A stretch of 64,000 nt of DNA, taken from contig NZ_JAVDUW010000001.1 of the NCBI RefSeq assembly GCF_031456495.1, positions 372,001 to 436,000 of the forward strand. Direction: 5' to 3'. Positions 8,198 to 16,509 of this stretch are shown one piece after another; positions within the stretch are counted from its first letter, which is position 1, and every line of letters starts with the position of its first letter. A program made the translations under genes and the position numbers. Below the pieces are notes generated by a model. It ran no database searches. It was not told the origin of the DNA and saw only the letters and a list, made by a program, of their open reading frames with translations. This DNA comes from Pedococcus sp031456495. GTDB taxonomy: Bacteria; Actinomycetota; Actinomycetes; Actinomycetales; Dermatophilaceae.

Positions 8198-8524
8198 TCA
8201 GAGGTAGAGGCCGGTCTGGCCGTCGTCCACCCGGGCGGCGGCCACGGCGTGGATGTCGCGCTCGCGCAGGACGACGTAGTCCTTGGCCTGCACCTCGACC
8301 TCCGCGCGGTCCTCGGGGTCGAACAGCACGCGGTCGCCCAGCTCGACCTGGCGCACGTTGTGCCCGACGGCGACGACCGAGCCCCACGACAGGCGTCGCC
8401 CGATGCTCGCGGTCGCCGGGATGACGATGCCGCCGCCGGAGCGCCGCTCCCCCTCACCCTCGAGGGCGACGAGGACGCGGTCGTGCAGCATCCGGATCGG
8501 CAGGCGGGAGGTGTCCTCAGCCAC
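8198..8524 (-). CDS. GroES-like (Cpn10 fold) protein
   Basis: About 108 residues with the co-chaperonin fold: LPIRMLHDRVLVAL at the start, GGIVIPATA in the mobile-loop region, WGSVVAVGHN and LGDRVLFDPED. Its own groEL is not adjacent, and it pairs with a DUF3618 gene, so it is more likely a divergent paralogue than the housekeeping groES. The start is uncertain. GTG at 8524 overlaps the DUF3618 stop and suits coupling. GTG at 8542 would add six residues but overlaps more. This arrangement recurs in actinobacteria, and its client is unknown. Confidence 0.8.
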   Translation of the reverse strand: MAEDTSRLPIRMLHDRVLVALEGEGERRSGGGIVIPATASIGRRLSWGSVVAVGHNVRQVELGDRVLFDPEDRAEVEVQAKDYVVLRERDIHAVAAARVDDGQTGLYL

Positions 8525-8786
8525 GACGACGGCGCACGGCACCCAGCCCGATGAGGGCCACCGCTGCCGCGGCGAGGGCGGCGATGCGCTCGGTGCGCAG
8601 CTCCCCGGTGGGGGTGCGCGTCGCCTCGGTGAACTTCGCCTTGGCGGTCTCGACCTGCCGCCGGGCGATCTCCTGCGGGGCGGTGCGGGTGTGCAGCTCG
8701 TCGACGGTGCCGGCGAGACGGCTGCGCGCAGCAGCGATCTCGGCCTCGATCTCGTCGACGGACTTCGGTGCGGTGTGCTCGCTCAT
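8517..8786 (-). CDS. DUF3618 family protein
   Basis: An 89-residue protein: an acidic, helical N-terminus with the DUF3618 signature EIEAEIAAARSRLAGTVDEL, a basic amphipathic middle, and one C-terminal hydrophobic helix (about 68-83) ending in RRRR. The topology suggests a small tail-anchored membrane protein facing the cytoplasm. The function of the family is not established. It is upstream of, and overlaps, the GroES-like gene, and sits 46 nt downstream of bcp on the same strand. Confidence 0.85.
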   Translation of the reverse strand: MSEHTAPKSVDEIEAEIAAARSRLAGTVDELHTRTAPQEIARRQVETAKAKFTEATRTPTGELRTERIAALAAAAVALIGLGAVRRRRG

Positions 8787-8832
8787 GGTCGTCTCCTGCG
8801 GGCCGGCGGATGGGTTCGGCGGTGGGCCGGGA

Positions 8833-9306
8833 TCAGTCGTCGATGCCGAGGTCGCGGCGCAGCTTGGCCACGTGCCCGGTGGCCTTGACGTTGTACTGGG
8901 CCTGCGTGACGGTGCCCTTCTCGTCGAGGACGACGGTGCTGCGGATGACGCCCTCGACGGTCTTGCCGTAGAGCTTCTTCTCGCCGTACGCGCCGTAGCT
9001 CTGCATGACGACCTTGTCGGCGTCGGAGAGCAGCGTGATGGTCAGGCCGTCCTTCTCGCGGAACTTCGCCAGCTTGTCCGGCGAGTCCGGGGAGATGCCG
9101 AGCACCTCGTACCCGTGGCCACGCAGGCTGGCGATGTTGTCGCTGAAGTCGCAGGCCTGGGTGGTGCAGCCAGGCGTCATGGCAGCCGGGTAGAAGTACA
9201 CGATGACCTGCTTGCCCCGCAGGTCCGACAGGGTGACCTTGCCGCCCTTGTCGTCGGGGAGCGTGAAGTCGGGGGCGGTGTCGCCGGGGGTCAGACGGTC
9301 AGCCAT
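8833..9306 (-). CDS. bcp: Thioredoxin-dependent peroxiredoxin Bcp
   Basis: A 157-residue peroxiredoxin of the BCP/PrxQ class. The peroxidatic cysteine is Cys47 in TPGCTTQACDF, with the resolving Cys52 five residues later. The class reduces hydroperoxides using thioredoxin. ATG at 9306 has GAGG 6 nt upstream, and a longer in-frame start at 9342 would run through the Nur-like operator and is rejected. The operator at 9337-9353 lies between this gene and the divergent nickel transporter, so bcp could also respond to nickel. Confidence 0.93.
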   Translation of the reverse strand: MADRLTPGDTAPDFTLPDDKGGKVTLSDLRGKQVIVYFYPAAMTPGCTTQACDFSDNIASLRGHGYEVLGISPDSPDKLAKFREKDGLTITLLSDADKVVMQSYGAYGEKKLYGKTVEGVIRSTVVLDEKGTVTQAQYNVKATGHVAKLRRDLGIDD

Positions 9307-9336
9307 GGTCGCCTCGCTCTCGCCGGGGTTCTGTTG

Positions 9337-9353
9337 TTGCAACTCGTTTGCAA
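9337..9353. promoter_or_regulatory. Nur-box-like operator TTGCAA-N5-TTGCAA
   Basis: Two perfect TTGCAA half-sites are separated by five bases in the bcp / nickel-transporter divergent region. This matches the published Streptomyces Nur (nickel-responsive Fur family repressor) operator pattern. It lies about 70 nt upstream of the transporter start, a sensible place for repression when nickel is plentiful. Confidence 0.75.
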
Positions 9354-9423
9354 TAAGGTGGTCTCCAGCAGCGTCCCCAACCTATCCCAGGTGGGTGCGG
9401 TCCACCCGACTGGCAGGAGCCCC

Positions 9424-11331
9424 GTGCACGTCCCCGACGGATTCCTCGACGCGTCCACGTCGTGGGCCACCGCCGGCGTCGCCACGGCCGGTGTCGGATC
9501 GGCCCTCGTCGGCGCGGCCCGCCGCGAGCTCGACGACCGCACGGCCCCCTTGGCCGGTCTCGTGGCAGCCTTCGTCTTCGCCACGCAGATGCTCAACTTC
9601 CCCGTGGGCGCCGGCACGAGCGGCCACCTGCTCGGCGGGGCGCTGGCGGCCGTGCTGGTCGGCCCCGCGACCGCCACGCTGTGCCTCACGGTCGTGCTCC
9701 TCGTGCAGGGCCTGCTCTTCGCCGACGGCGGCCTCACGGCCCTCGGCACCAACATCACGCTCATGGGCCTCGTGGGGGTCTGGGCCGGGTACCTCGTCTT
9801 CCGGCTGGTCCAGTCCGCGCTCCCCCGGCGCGTGTCGATGGTCGCGCCGGCGGCCGTCGCCGGGGCCTTCGTCTCCGTCCCGGTCGCGGCGCTGGCCTTC
9901 TGCGGGCTGTATGCCGTGGGCGGCCAGGCCGCCATCCCGCTCGACCGCCTCGTGACCGCGATGGTCGGCTGGCACCTGCTCATCGGCATCGGCGAGGCGA
10001 TGATCACCGGGTTGGCCGTCTCCTCGATCCTCGCCGTGCGCCCCGACCTCGTCCACGGCGCCCGCCGCGTCCTGGCCCGGCGCGAGCTCGCCGTCCGCGC
10101 CGGGGTGGCCGTGTCGCACGGGACCCCGGCACCCCACCCGGGCTCACCCGGACTCGCGACAGGTGGTCCCACCACCCCCGCGCCGGCGGAGCCCGCCCCG
10201 GGCCGCAGTCGCTCCGGCGCCCGCCCGTCGGTGAGCTCGCGCTCCCTGCTGCTCACCGGGCTCGTCGTGGCCCTGCTGCTCGCCGGCGTCGTCTCCTTCT
10301 ACGCCTCGAGCCACCCGGACGGCCTCAACCACGTCGCCCGCACGCTCGGCTTCGGCAGCACCGCCACCCCGCACGCGTCCGACGGGTCCCCGTTCTCCGG
10401 CTACGCGACCCGGGGCATCGGCGACGTCCGCCTCTCCCGGGGACTGGCGGGCGTGGTCGGCGTGGTCCTCGTCGCCGCCCTCGGCGCCGGCCTGTTCTGG
10501 AACCTGCGCCGCAAGGCCCGCCCCGACGCCGAGACCGCGAGCGCGAGCGAGCCCGCGAGGACAACCCGAACGGGCGCCGGCCACGGCCACCACCTGCACT
10601 TCCACGGGTACTCGACGATCCACCGCCTCCCGGCCCACACCAAGCTCGTGGCCCTCGTGGCCTACGTCGTCGTCGTGGTGGCCACGCCGCGGGAGCTGCC
10701 CTGGGTGTTTGCGGTCCACGCCGTCCTGCTCGGCGTGGCCGTCGCGGTGTCGCAGGTACCTGTGCGCTACCTGGCCCGCCGGATGGTCGTCGAGGTCCCC
10801 TTCGTCGTCTTCGCGCTCCTGCTCCCCTTCGTCGCCACCGGCCCTCGGGTCACCGTCGGCCCGCTCAGCCTGTCCCAGCACGGGCTGGCCGGTGCCGCAG
10901 CCCTGCTCGTCAAGGGCACCCTGGGCGTGCTGGCGTCGCTGCTCCTTGCGGCCACCACGGAGCCCCGGGACGTCGTCGCCGGGCTGGAGCGGCTGCGCAT
11001 GCCGCACCAGCTCGTGCAGATCATGGGCTTCATGATCCGGTACCTCGGGGTGGTGACCGGCGAGCTCTCGCGGATGCGCGTGGCCCGCGAGTCCCGCGGC
11101 TTCCGGGCCCGGTCGGTGCGGTCCTGGCCAGCGCTCGCGTCCACCGTGGGGGCCCTCTTCATCCGCTCCTACGAGCGTGGCGAGCGGGTCCACCTCGCGA
11201 TGCTGTCCCGCGGCTACACCGGGCGTATGCCGGTGCCGCACCCCATGACCGCGACCGCCGCCCAGTGGCGGCTCGCCGCAGCCCTGCCCGTCGCGGCCCT
11301 CGCCGCCCTGCTCCTGGGAGTCGCCGCGTGA
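9424..11331 (+). CDS. Fused nickel/cobalt ECF transporter, M + N (PDGLE) + Q domains
   Basis: A 635-residue fusion. Residues 1 to about 215 are the substrate-binding CbiM/NikM part, starting MHVPDGFLD; His2 and the free N-terminus form the metal site in this family, which fixes the GTG start at 9424 (AGGAG 6 nt upstream). Around 270-345 is a PDGLE (CbiN/NikN-like) segment, SSHPDGLNHV, with flanking helices. A His-rich linker (GHGHHLHFHG, about 382-391) leads into the CbiQ/NikQ transmembrane component with the coupling motif MRVARESRGF near 555. M-N fusions are common. M, N and Q in one chain is less usual. The adjacent Nur box favours nickel over cobalt as the substrate. Confidence 0.88.
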   Translation: MHVPDGFLDASTSWATAGVATAGVGSALVGAARRELDDRTAPLAGLVAAFVFATQMLNFPVGAGTSGHLLGGALAAVLVGPATATLCLTVVLLVQGLLFADGGLTALGTNITLMGLVGVWAGYLVFRLVQSALPRRVSMVAPAAVAGAFVSVPVAALAFCGLYAVGGQAAIPLDRLVTAMVGWHLLIGIGEAMITGLAVSSILAVRPDLVHGARRVLARRELAVRAGVAVSHGTPAPHPGSPGLATGGPTTPAPAEPAPGRSRSGARPSVSSRSLLLTGLVVALLLAGVVSFYASSHPDGLNHVARTLGFGSTATPHASDGSPFSGYATRGIGDVRLSRGLAGVVGVVLVAALGAGLFWNLRRKARPDAETASASEPARTTRTGAGHGHHLHFHGYSTIHRLPAHTKLVALVAYVVVVVATPRELPWVFAVHAVLLGVAVAVSQVPVRYLARRMVVEVPFVVFALLLPFVATGPRVTVGPLSLSQHGLAGAAALLVKGTLGVLASLLLAATTEPRDVVAGLERLRMPHQLVQIMGFMIRYLGVVTGELSRMRVARESRGFRARSVRSWPALASTVGALFIRSYERGERVHLAMLSRGYTGRMPVPHPMTATAAQWRLAAALPVAALAALLLGVAA

Positions 11332-12083
11332 CCACCCCCGTCCTCGACGTCCGCGGTCTCGCGTACGCCTACCCCGACGGCCACCAGGCCCTCTTCGGGG
11401 TCGACCTGCACGTCCACCGCGGCGAGCGGGTCGCCCTGCTCGGGCCCAACGGCGCGGGCAAGACCACCCTGGTGCTGCACCTCAACGGCATCCTGTCCGG
11501 CGGGGCCGGGTCGGTCGAGGTCTCCGGGCTGCCGGTCACGGACGAGAACCTCATGGAGGTCCGCCGCCGGGTCGGGGTCGTGTTCCAGGACCCCGACGAC
11601 CAGCTGTTCATGCCGACCGTGCGGGCCGACGTGGAGTTCGGGCCCGCCAACCTCGGGCTGCGGGGAGCCGCGCTCGAGGCCCGCGTGGTCCACGCGCTGG
11701 AGCAGGTCGGGATGCTCGAGCACATCGACCGGCCGCCACACCACCTGTCGTTCGGCCAGCGCCGCCGCGTCGCGGTCGCCACGGTGCTGGCGATGGAGCC
11801 CGAGGTCCTCGTCCTCGACGAGCCCTCGTCCAACCTCGACCCGGCGTCGCGGCGCGAGCTCGCGGACATCCTGCGTTCGCTGGACGTCACGGTCCTCATG
11901 GTCACCCACGACCTGCCCTACGCGTACGAGCTCTGCCCTCGGTCCGTCGTGCTGTCCGGTGGCGTGGTCGTCGCCGACGGGACCACCCGGGACGTCCTCA
12001 CCGACGACGCACTCATGGCCGCGCACCGCCTCGAGCTGCCCTTCGGGTTCGACCCGCGGAACGTCCCGGCGCCCCAGCACTGA
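11328..12083 (+). CDS. Nickel/cobalt ECF transporter ATPase (CbiO/NikO)
   Basis: A 251-residue ABC ATPase: Walker A GPNGAGKTT at residues 39-47, Q-loop VFQDPDDQLF, the family's variant signature LSFGQRRRVA, Walker B VLVLDEPSSNLDP and the H-loop VTHDLPYA. It supplies energy to the fused M-N-Q protein and its GTG overlaps that gene's stop, so the two are translationally coupled and make the complete transporter. GGGAG lies upstream. No nickel enzyme (urease, hydrogenase, Ni-SOD) is in the window, so the use of the metal cannot be read here. Confidence 0.92.
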   Translation: MTTPVLDVRGLAYAYPDGHQALFGVDLHVHRGERVALLGPNGAGKTTLVLHLNGILSGGAGSVEVSGLPVTDENLMEVRRRVGVVFQDPDDQLFMPTVRADVEFGPANLGLRGAALEARVVHALEQVGMLEHIDRPPHHLSFGQRRRVAVATVLAMEPEVLVLDEPSSNLDPASRRELADILRSLDVTVLMVTHDLPYAYELCPRSVVLSGGVVVADGTTRDVLTDDALMAAHRLELPFGFDPRNVPAPQH

Positions 12084-12116
12084 GGGGGGCGCCGCCGCGG
12101 CGACCTCCGCGACCGA

Positions 12117-13472
12117 TCAGCCCCGGTCGACCCACTCCGCCTCGTCGCTCCCCCACCGGCGGCCGACCCACGCGAACTCCGTCGGCCCGTCGTCGACCCG
12201 GAACGCCGGCCGGGGGCCCGTCACCACCCCCGCCTCGGTCCGAGTCCCCACGGTCCACGGGCCCGTGTCGGCGACCGGCGCTGCGGGTCCGTCCAGCGCG
12301 TCACTGCGCAGCAGCCAGTGCGCCGTGCGGGCGAGGTGCGCCCGGACCCGCCACGTCCCGCCCTGCTCGCCGCGGGCGCGCAGGGCCGTGAGGACGCCCG
12401 CCGCCAGCAGGTACCCGGTGGCGTGGTCGAGGGCCTGGGCCGGCATGGCCGCCGGGACGGCGCCGTCCGCCGACTCGAGCAGGGAGATGCCGGTCGCCGC
12501 CTGGACGATCGAGTCGAACCCGCGACGGCCGCCCCACGGCCCGTCGGGGGTCCACGCGGACAGGCTCGCGTGGACCACGTGCGGGTGCCGGTCCGCGACG
12601 CTCGCCGCGTCGAGGTGGTATGCCGCGAGCGCACCGGGGCGGTAGCCGGTCACGAGCACGTCGGCCTGCGCCAGGAGCTCGTGCACCCGGGCGCGCGCGT
12701 GCTCGACGTGCAGGTCGACGAGCGTGGACCGCTTGCCCGCGTCGGTGTCGAGGTGCAGCGCCTCGAGCTCGGGCAGGTGCGGGCTGTCGACCCGCAGGAC
12801 GTCGCACCCGAGGAAGGCCAGCGTCCGGGTCGCGACCGGCCCCGCGAGGACGCGCGTGAGGTCGAGCACACGCACCCTGCGCCCGAGGGTCGCCACGTCC
12901 ACCGGGCCCACGGGGCCTGCGGCCGGGTCACGCTCGACGGCGAGGAGGTCGTGGGCGTCGACGGCGCGCGCCTGCTCCCCCGCCATCCACTCCGCGAGTG
13001 TGCGCACGCGCACCGCGATGCCGTGGTCGGCGGTGACCACGTCCTCCACCTCCTGGGCGGGGCGCTCGGCGACCGCTGCGACGACCTCCGCCCGTCCGGC
13101 GTCCGCCGGCAGGTCGAGCGCCCGCAGCAGCCGGTCGCGGTGGTGCGGGTAGTTCGCGTGCGTGCGCACCCAGCCGTCGGAGGCCGCGAAGAAGCCGGAC
13201 AGCGGGGCGAAGCCCTCGACCGGGCGCCCGTGGACCTGCTGCACCTGGTCGGCCCGGAACGCGGTCGCAACCTGCCTGGGGTCGACGTGCACGCGGCGGG
13301 CGCCGGTGAGCGCGAGCCCGGCCAGTCCGGCCGCCGCCACCGACCCGGCGGCCAGGGTGCCGACCGGCAGGGCGGACGGCAGGAAGCTGCCGCCCGCGAG
13401 GTCGAGGTGCTCCACGGCATACGCCTCGTCGAGGCCCAGCACGGGGAGCACGTCACGCAGCAAGGGGTTCAC
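12117..13472 (-). CDS. CoA-transferase family III (CaiB/BaiF-type) protein
   Basis: A 451-residue protein of the family III CoA-transferases, recognisable by LGRRVRVLDLTRVLAGPVATRTLAFLG near residue 195, LRVDSP, DAGKRSTLVDL and GFDSIVQAATGI. The first half looks like a degenerate copy of the same fold, and its usual catalytic Asp position is replaced, so the protein is a tandem or divergent member. The substrate is unknown. It starts with GTG at 13472 with a leaderless-type TAGGGT 6 nt before, and converges with the nickel ATPase gene. Confidence 0.8.
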   Translation of the reverse strand: MNPLLRDVLPVLGLDEAYAVEHLDLAGGSFLPSALPVGTLAAGSVAAAGLAGLALTGARRVHVDPRQVATAFRADQVQQVHGRPVEGFAPLSGFFAASDGWVRTHANYPHHRDRLLRALDLPADAGRAEVVAAVAERPAQEVEDVVTADHGIAVRVRTLAEWMAGEQARAVDAHDLLAVERDPAAGPVGPVDVATLGRRVRVLDLTRVLAGPVATRTLAFLGCDVLRVDSPHLPELEALHLDTDAGKRSTLVDLHVEHARARVHELLAQADVLVTGYRPGALAAYHLDAASVADRHPHVVHASLSAWTPDGPWGGRRGFDSIVQAATGISLLESADGAVPAAMPAQALDHATGYLLAAGVLTALRARGEQGGTWRVRAHLARTAHWLLRSDALDGPAAPVADTGPWTVGTRTEAGVVTGPRPAFRVDDGPTEFAWVGRRWGSDEAEWVDRG

Positions 13473-13478
13473 GGCACG

Positions 13479-13484
13479 ACCCTA
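13479..13484 (-). promoter_or_regulatory. Leaderless -10 element (TAGGGT) for the CoA-transferase gene
   Basis: TAGGGT on the minus strand ends 6 nt before the GTG start at 13472, and no Shine-Dalgarno sequence is present. Confidence 0.55.
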
Positions 13485-13520
13485 GGACGACGGCGACCCG
13501 ATCCGAGCCGTCCGCGAATC

Positions 13521-13536
13521 CATGACGTTTGTCATG
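13521..13536. promoter_or_regulatory. Inverted repeat CATGAC-N4-GTCATG
   Basis: A perfect 6-bp inverted repeat with a GTTT spacer lies in the divergent region between the CoA-transferase and S53 peptidase genes, 100 nt before the peptidase start. It looks like a dimeric regulator operator. The regulator is not identified. Confidence 0.45.
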
Positions 13537-13635
13537 CCCGAAATCACCCGAACGTTCGAGCCTGTCGGAGGGCCCCGACCCGATGGTGTCCACGGGGACC
13601 GACCGGTCCCCGCCGTCCAACCAAGGGAGCACACG

Positions 13636-15180
13636 ATGACCCTGAAGCTCGGTGTGGTCGCCGCCGTGGTGGCCGCCGGTCTCGGCCTCGCGGCCGCAGG
13701 CCCCGCGCTGGCCGCGTCCACCGCGCCGGTGCTGACCGGCACGGACCTGTCGGCGCAGGCGCCGGAGTCCGCGTTCCACGCGAAGGGGGCCGACGCCGGC
13801 GCTGTCGCGTGCACGCGGCCGGCACCCGACGGTCGCGTCTCGACGACCCTCCACTGCTACACCCCCGACCAGATCCGCGCGTTCTACGGGCTGGAACCCC
13901 TCACCCCGAGCACCACGGACGGCGCCGGGCAGACCATCGTCCTGGTCGACTCCTACGGCAGCCCGACCGCCGCGCAGGACGTCGCCTTCTTCGCCAAGAC
14001 CTTCAACGGGCCCACGCCGGACTTCGAGGCCGTCTTCCCGATCGGCAACGTCGACTACACCCACGCCACGGGCAACGGCAGCGGCCAGGCGGGCCCGACC
14101 TCCGCCGAGGGCTGGGCCGGCGAGGCGAACCTCGACGTCCAGTGGGCCTACGCCATCGCACCCAAGGCGCACATCGTCCTCATCGGCACGCCGGTCGCCG
14201 AGACCCAGGGCGTCCAGGGCATGCCGAACATGATGAAGGCCATCGACTGGGCCGTCGCCAAGTACCCGGCCGGCACGGTGTTCTCGATGTCGTTCGGCAC
14301 CAGCGAGGAGGCCTTCGGGGGTGCGTCTGCTGCAGGGCAGTTCGCCAAGTTCGACCAGACCTTCCAGCGCGGGCTGGCGAAGCACGACACCTTCTTCGCC
14401 TCCTCCGGTGACGACGGGTCCCTCGGCGTCGGCCGGGCGCACCGACAGAGCCAGACGCTGGACCACCCGTCGGTGAGCTACCCGAACTCCTCGCCGTACG
14501 TGACCTCGGTCGGTGGCACCCAGGTGCAGTCCGGATGGACGTGGAACCCCACGCAGGACAAGCCGTTCAACGACGACGGCAGCCGCAACCCGCTGTACTG
14601 GGCCTGGAACTCCGGCGGCAGCAGCCAGGCCGTCTGGAACGAGAGCTGGGCCGGGATCGGCACCGGCGGCGGCCAGTCGAGCGTCTACCCACGCCCGTCC
14701 TGGCAGTCCGGCGTCGCGTCGGTGGTCGGCTCGCACCGCGGCGTCCCCGACGTCGCCTGGAACGCGGCGGTCAACGGCGGGGTGCTCGTCTACCACTCCT
14801 ACTTCCAGAACCTCGACGGCGTGGCCTGGGGCGTCTTCGGCGGCACCTCCGCCTCCTCGCCGCAGGTCGCCGCGGTGACCGCGATCGCCAACGCCGCCCG
14901 CAAGGCCGCCGGCAAGCCGGGCATCGGCAACCTCAACGAGACGATCTACGCACCGTCGTTCCCGCGGGCCACGGCCTTCAGCGACGTCGTCGCCCACACC
15001 TACGGCACCGCCCCCAGCGGCGTCCTGCAGGACAACCGCATGTGGGAGTACGGCGCCGACGGGTTCGTGCACCCGGGCCCGGTCCCGGGCTGGCCGACCA
15101 CCACCGGCTACGACCTCACCACTGGCTGGGGCAGCCCGAACGCCCCCGGCTACGTGGCGGCGCTGACCGCGGCACCGTGA
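13636..15180 (+). CDS. Secreted S53 (sedolisin) family serine peptidase, no pro-domain
   Basis: A 514-residue exported peptidase. Residues 1 to about 27 are a Sec signal peptide ending A-L-A. The sedolisin catalytic set is visible: Glu and Asp in GEANLDVQWAYA (about 162 and 166), the oxyanion Asp in SSGDDGS (about 256) and Ser in GGTSASSP (about 404). The C-terminal calcium-site motif GYDLTTGWGSP is near 490. Family members usually carry a pro-domain of roughly 170 residues that keeps them inactive; here only about 45 residues separate the signal from the catalytic domain, so activation must differ. ATG at 13636 has GGGAG upstream. A hairpin follows the stop. Confidence 0.9.
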   Translation: MTLKLGVVAAVVAAGLGLAAAGPALAASTAPVLTGTDLSAQAPESAFHAKGADAGAVACTRPAPDGRVSTTLHCYTPDQIRAFYGLEPLTPSTTDGAGQTIVLVDSYGSPTAAQDVAFFAKTFNGPTPDFEAVFPIGNVDYTHATGNGSGQAGPTSAEGWAGEANLDVQWAYAIAPKAHIVLIGTPVAETQGVQGMPNMMKAIDWAVAKYPAGTVFSMSFGTSEEAFGGASAAGQFAKFDQTFQRGLAKHDTFFASSGDDGSLGVGRAHRQSQTLDHPSVSYPNSSPYVTSVGGTQVQSGWTWNPTQDKPFNDDGSRNPLYWAWNSGGSSQAVWNESWAGIGTGGGQSSVYPRPSWQSGVASVVGSHRGVPDVAWNAAVNGGVLVYHSYFQNLDGVAWGVFGGTSASSPQVAAVTAIANAARKAAGKPGIGNLNETIYAPSFPRATAFSDVVAHTYGTAPSGVLQDNRMWEYGADGFVHPGPVPGWPTTTGYDLTTGWGSPNAPGYVAALTAAP

Positions 15181-15223
15181 CGCGGTCGGTGTCACGAATC
15201 CCGTTGTGACGCACTGAGAACGC

Positions 15224-15256
15224 GTCGGCCCGGGTCCTCTCCGGACCCGGGCCGAC
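15224..15256. terminator. Perfect 14-bp hairpin between convergent genes
   Basis: A 14-bp perfect stem (15224-15237 with 15243-15256) with a TCTCC loop sits between the S53 peptidase and DUF1684 genes. It is probably a bidirectional terminator without a U-tract. Confidence 0.7.
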
Positions 15257-15275
15257 GTGCGTCCGGTGCAGCTCG

Positions 15276-15899
15276 TCAGGCGTCGTAGCCCTCGGGCAGC
15301 AGCTCCCCCACGGGTGTCGCCGAGGCGATCCGGTTGGCTGGCGGGGCGAGCGGGCAGACCCAGCGGTAGTCGTAGACGCACGACGGGTTGTAGGCGAAGT
15401 TGAGGTCGACCACCCACGCGTCCCCGTCCCGACCGAGGTCGCTGCCCTTGACCGTGTCGAGCACGTATCGGCCGGCGCCGTACGTCTCGCTCCCGGCCGA
15501 CCCGTCGCGCAGCGGCAGGAACACGCCGCCGCCGTAGGAGTCGAGCCACCACACGGCCACCTCGCCGAGGTCGCCGAGCGCGACCGTGCCGATCCCGCTG
15601 AACGGCACGACCCCGTCGGTGCCCGTCGTGAACTTCCAGCCGTCGAGCTCGGCCGGCACCACCGGCACCGTGAACCGGAAGGACGGGTCGTATGCCGCGT
15701 GCCGCATCCGCTGCCCCGGCCGCCGGGGTGACGCCGGGTGGGTCTCGAACAGCTCGGTCCGCCCCTCCACCCAGAGGGCGTGGGCGGCCGCAGGGTCGCG
15801 CTCGGCGCGCACCGCGGCATACAGGGAGTGCACCTCGCGTCTCCAGGAGGCGACCTGGAGCGGCGGCGGGTAGGTGAGGTCGTCGTCGACGGCGGTCAT
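15276..15899 (-). CDS. DUF1684 family protein
   Basis: A 207-residue protein with the DUF1684 signature: WRREVHSLYAAVR near the N-terminus and the strongly conserved NFAYNPSCVYDYRWVCPLAP near residue 170. The biochemical function of the family is not known. Some members lie near acyl-CoA or amidohydrolase genes. There is no signal peptide. It is downstream of the TMEM175-type channel gene with a 7-nt gap (GGAGG before ATG), so the two are co-transcribed. Confidence 0.88.
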   Translation of the reverse strand: MTAVDDDLTYPPPLQVASWRREVHSLYAAVRAERDPAAAHALWVEGRTELFETHPASPRRPGQRMRHAAYDPSFRFTVPVVPAELDGWKFTTGTDGVVPFSGIGTVALGDLGEVAVWWLDSYGGGVFLPLRDGSAGSETYGAGRYVLDTVKGSDLGRDGDAWVVDLNFAYNPSCVYDYRWVCPLAPPANRIASATPVGELLPEGYDA

Positions 15900-15906
15900 G
15901 GTCGGC

Positions 15907-16497
15907 TCAGTCCTCCAGGGCGTGCTCGTGCACGAAGCGCTCGGCCCGGCGGTCGGGGACGAGCCAGGTGATGGCGGCGGCGACGTAGGCGGCGACGCCC
16001 AGCCACGGCGAGACGAACGTCCCGAGGATGCCGAGGACGTAGACGACCGGGCTCAGCTTGCCCTTGAGGTCGCGCCCGACTGCCTGGCGCAGCAGGCTCT
16101 CGCGTCCCTCGCGCCGGAAGATCGCCAGCTGCAGCACGTAGTAGGAGACCGCCGCCAGCAGCAGGTTCGCGCCGTAGACCCCGACGGGCAGCGGGGCGAA
16201 GCGCGTGTCGTCCATCCACGCGGTCGTGAACGGCACCAGCGACAGCATGAACAGCAGCGCGAGGTTGGCCCAGAGGATGGCGCCGCTGACGTGCCGGACG
16301 AGCTGGAACATGTGGTGGTGGTTGTTCCAGTAGATGCCGATGTAGACGAAGCTCAGCAGGTAGGTGAGCAGCCCCACGAGCGACGGCCGCAGCGCCTCGA
16401 AGGTCGGCTCCTCGGGCACCTTGAGCTCGAGCACCATGATCGTGATGAGGATCGCCAGGACCCCGTCGCTGAACGCCTCGAGCCGCCCGGTCCGCAT
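15907..16497 (-). CDS. TMEM175-type potassium channel protein (DUF1211)
   Basis: A 196-residue membrane protein with six predicted helices. Its first helix carries the TMEM175 hallmark R-x3-FSD (RLEAFSDGVLAILITIMVLE), and the second half has NNHHHMF, typical of bacterial single-repeat members. Bacterial TMEM175 homologues form tetrameric potassium-conducting channels. It starts with ATG at 16497, preceded at 6 nt by TAGACT, and leads the two-gene unit with DUF1684. Confidence 0.88.
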   Translation of the reverse strand: MRTGRLEAFSDGVLAILITIMVLELKVPEEPTFEALRPSLVGLLTYLLSFVYIGIYWNNHHHMFQLVRHVSGAILWANLALLFMLSLVPFTTAWMDDTRFAPLPVGVYGANLLLAAVSYYVLQLAIFRREGRESLLRQAVGRDLKGKLSPVVYVLGILGTFVSPWLGVAAYVAAAITWLVPDRRAERFVHEHALED

Positions 16498-16503
16498 GCG
16501 CGA

Positions 16504-16509
16504 AGTCTA
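16504..16509 (-). promoter_or_regulatory. Leaderless -10 element (TAGACT) for the TMEM175-type gene
   Basis: TAGACT on the minus strand ends 6 nt before the ATG at 16497. Confidence 0.5.

Noticed and set aside
8551..9423. Upstream extension of the fused nickel transporter frame across bcp and DUF3618
   Set aside because: The CbiM/NikM N-terminus must be Met-His. The extension is antisense to two real genes and crosses the operator.
13549..13558. CGAACGTTCG resembling a LexA (SOS) box
   Set aside because: Actinobacterial SOS boxes need four bases between CGAAC and GTTCG. Here the halves touch, and the downstream gene is a secreted peptidase.
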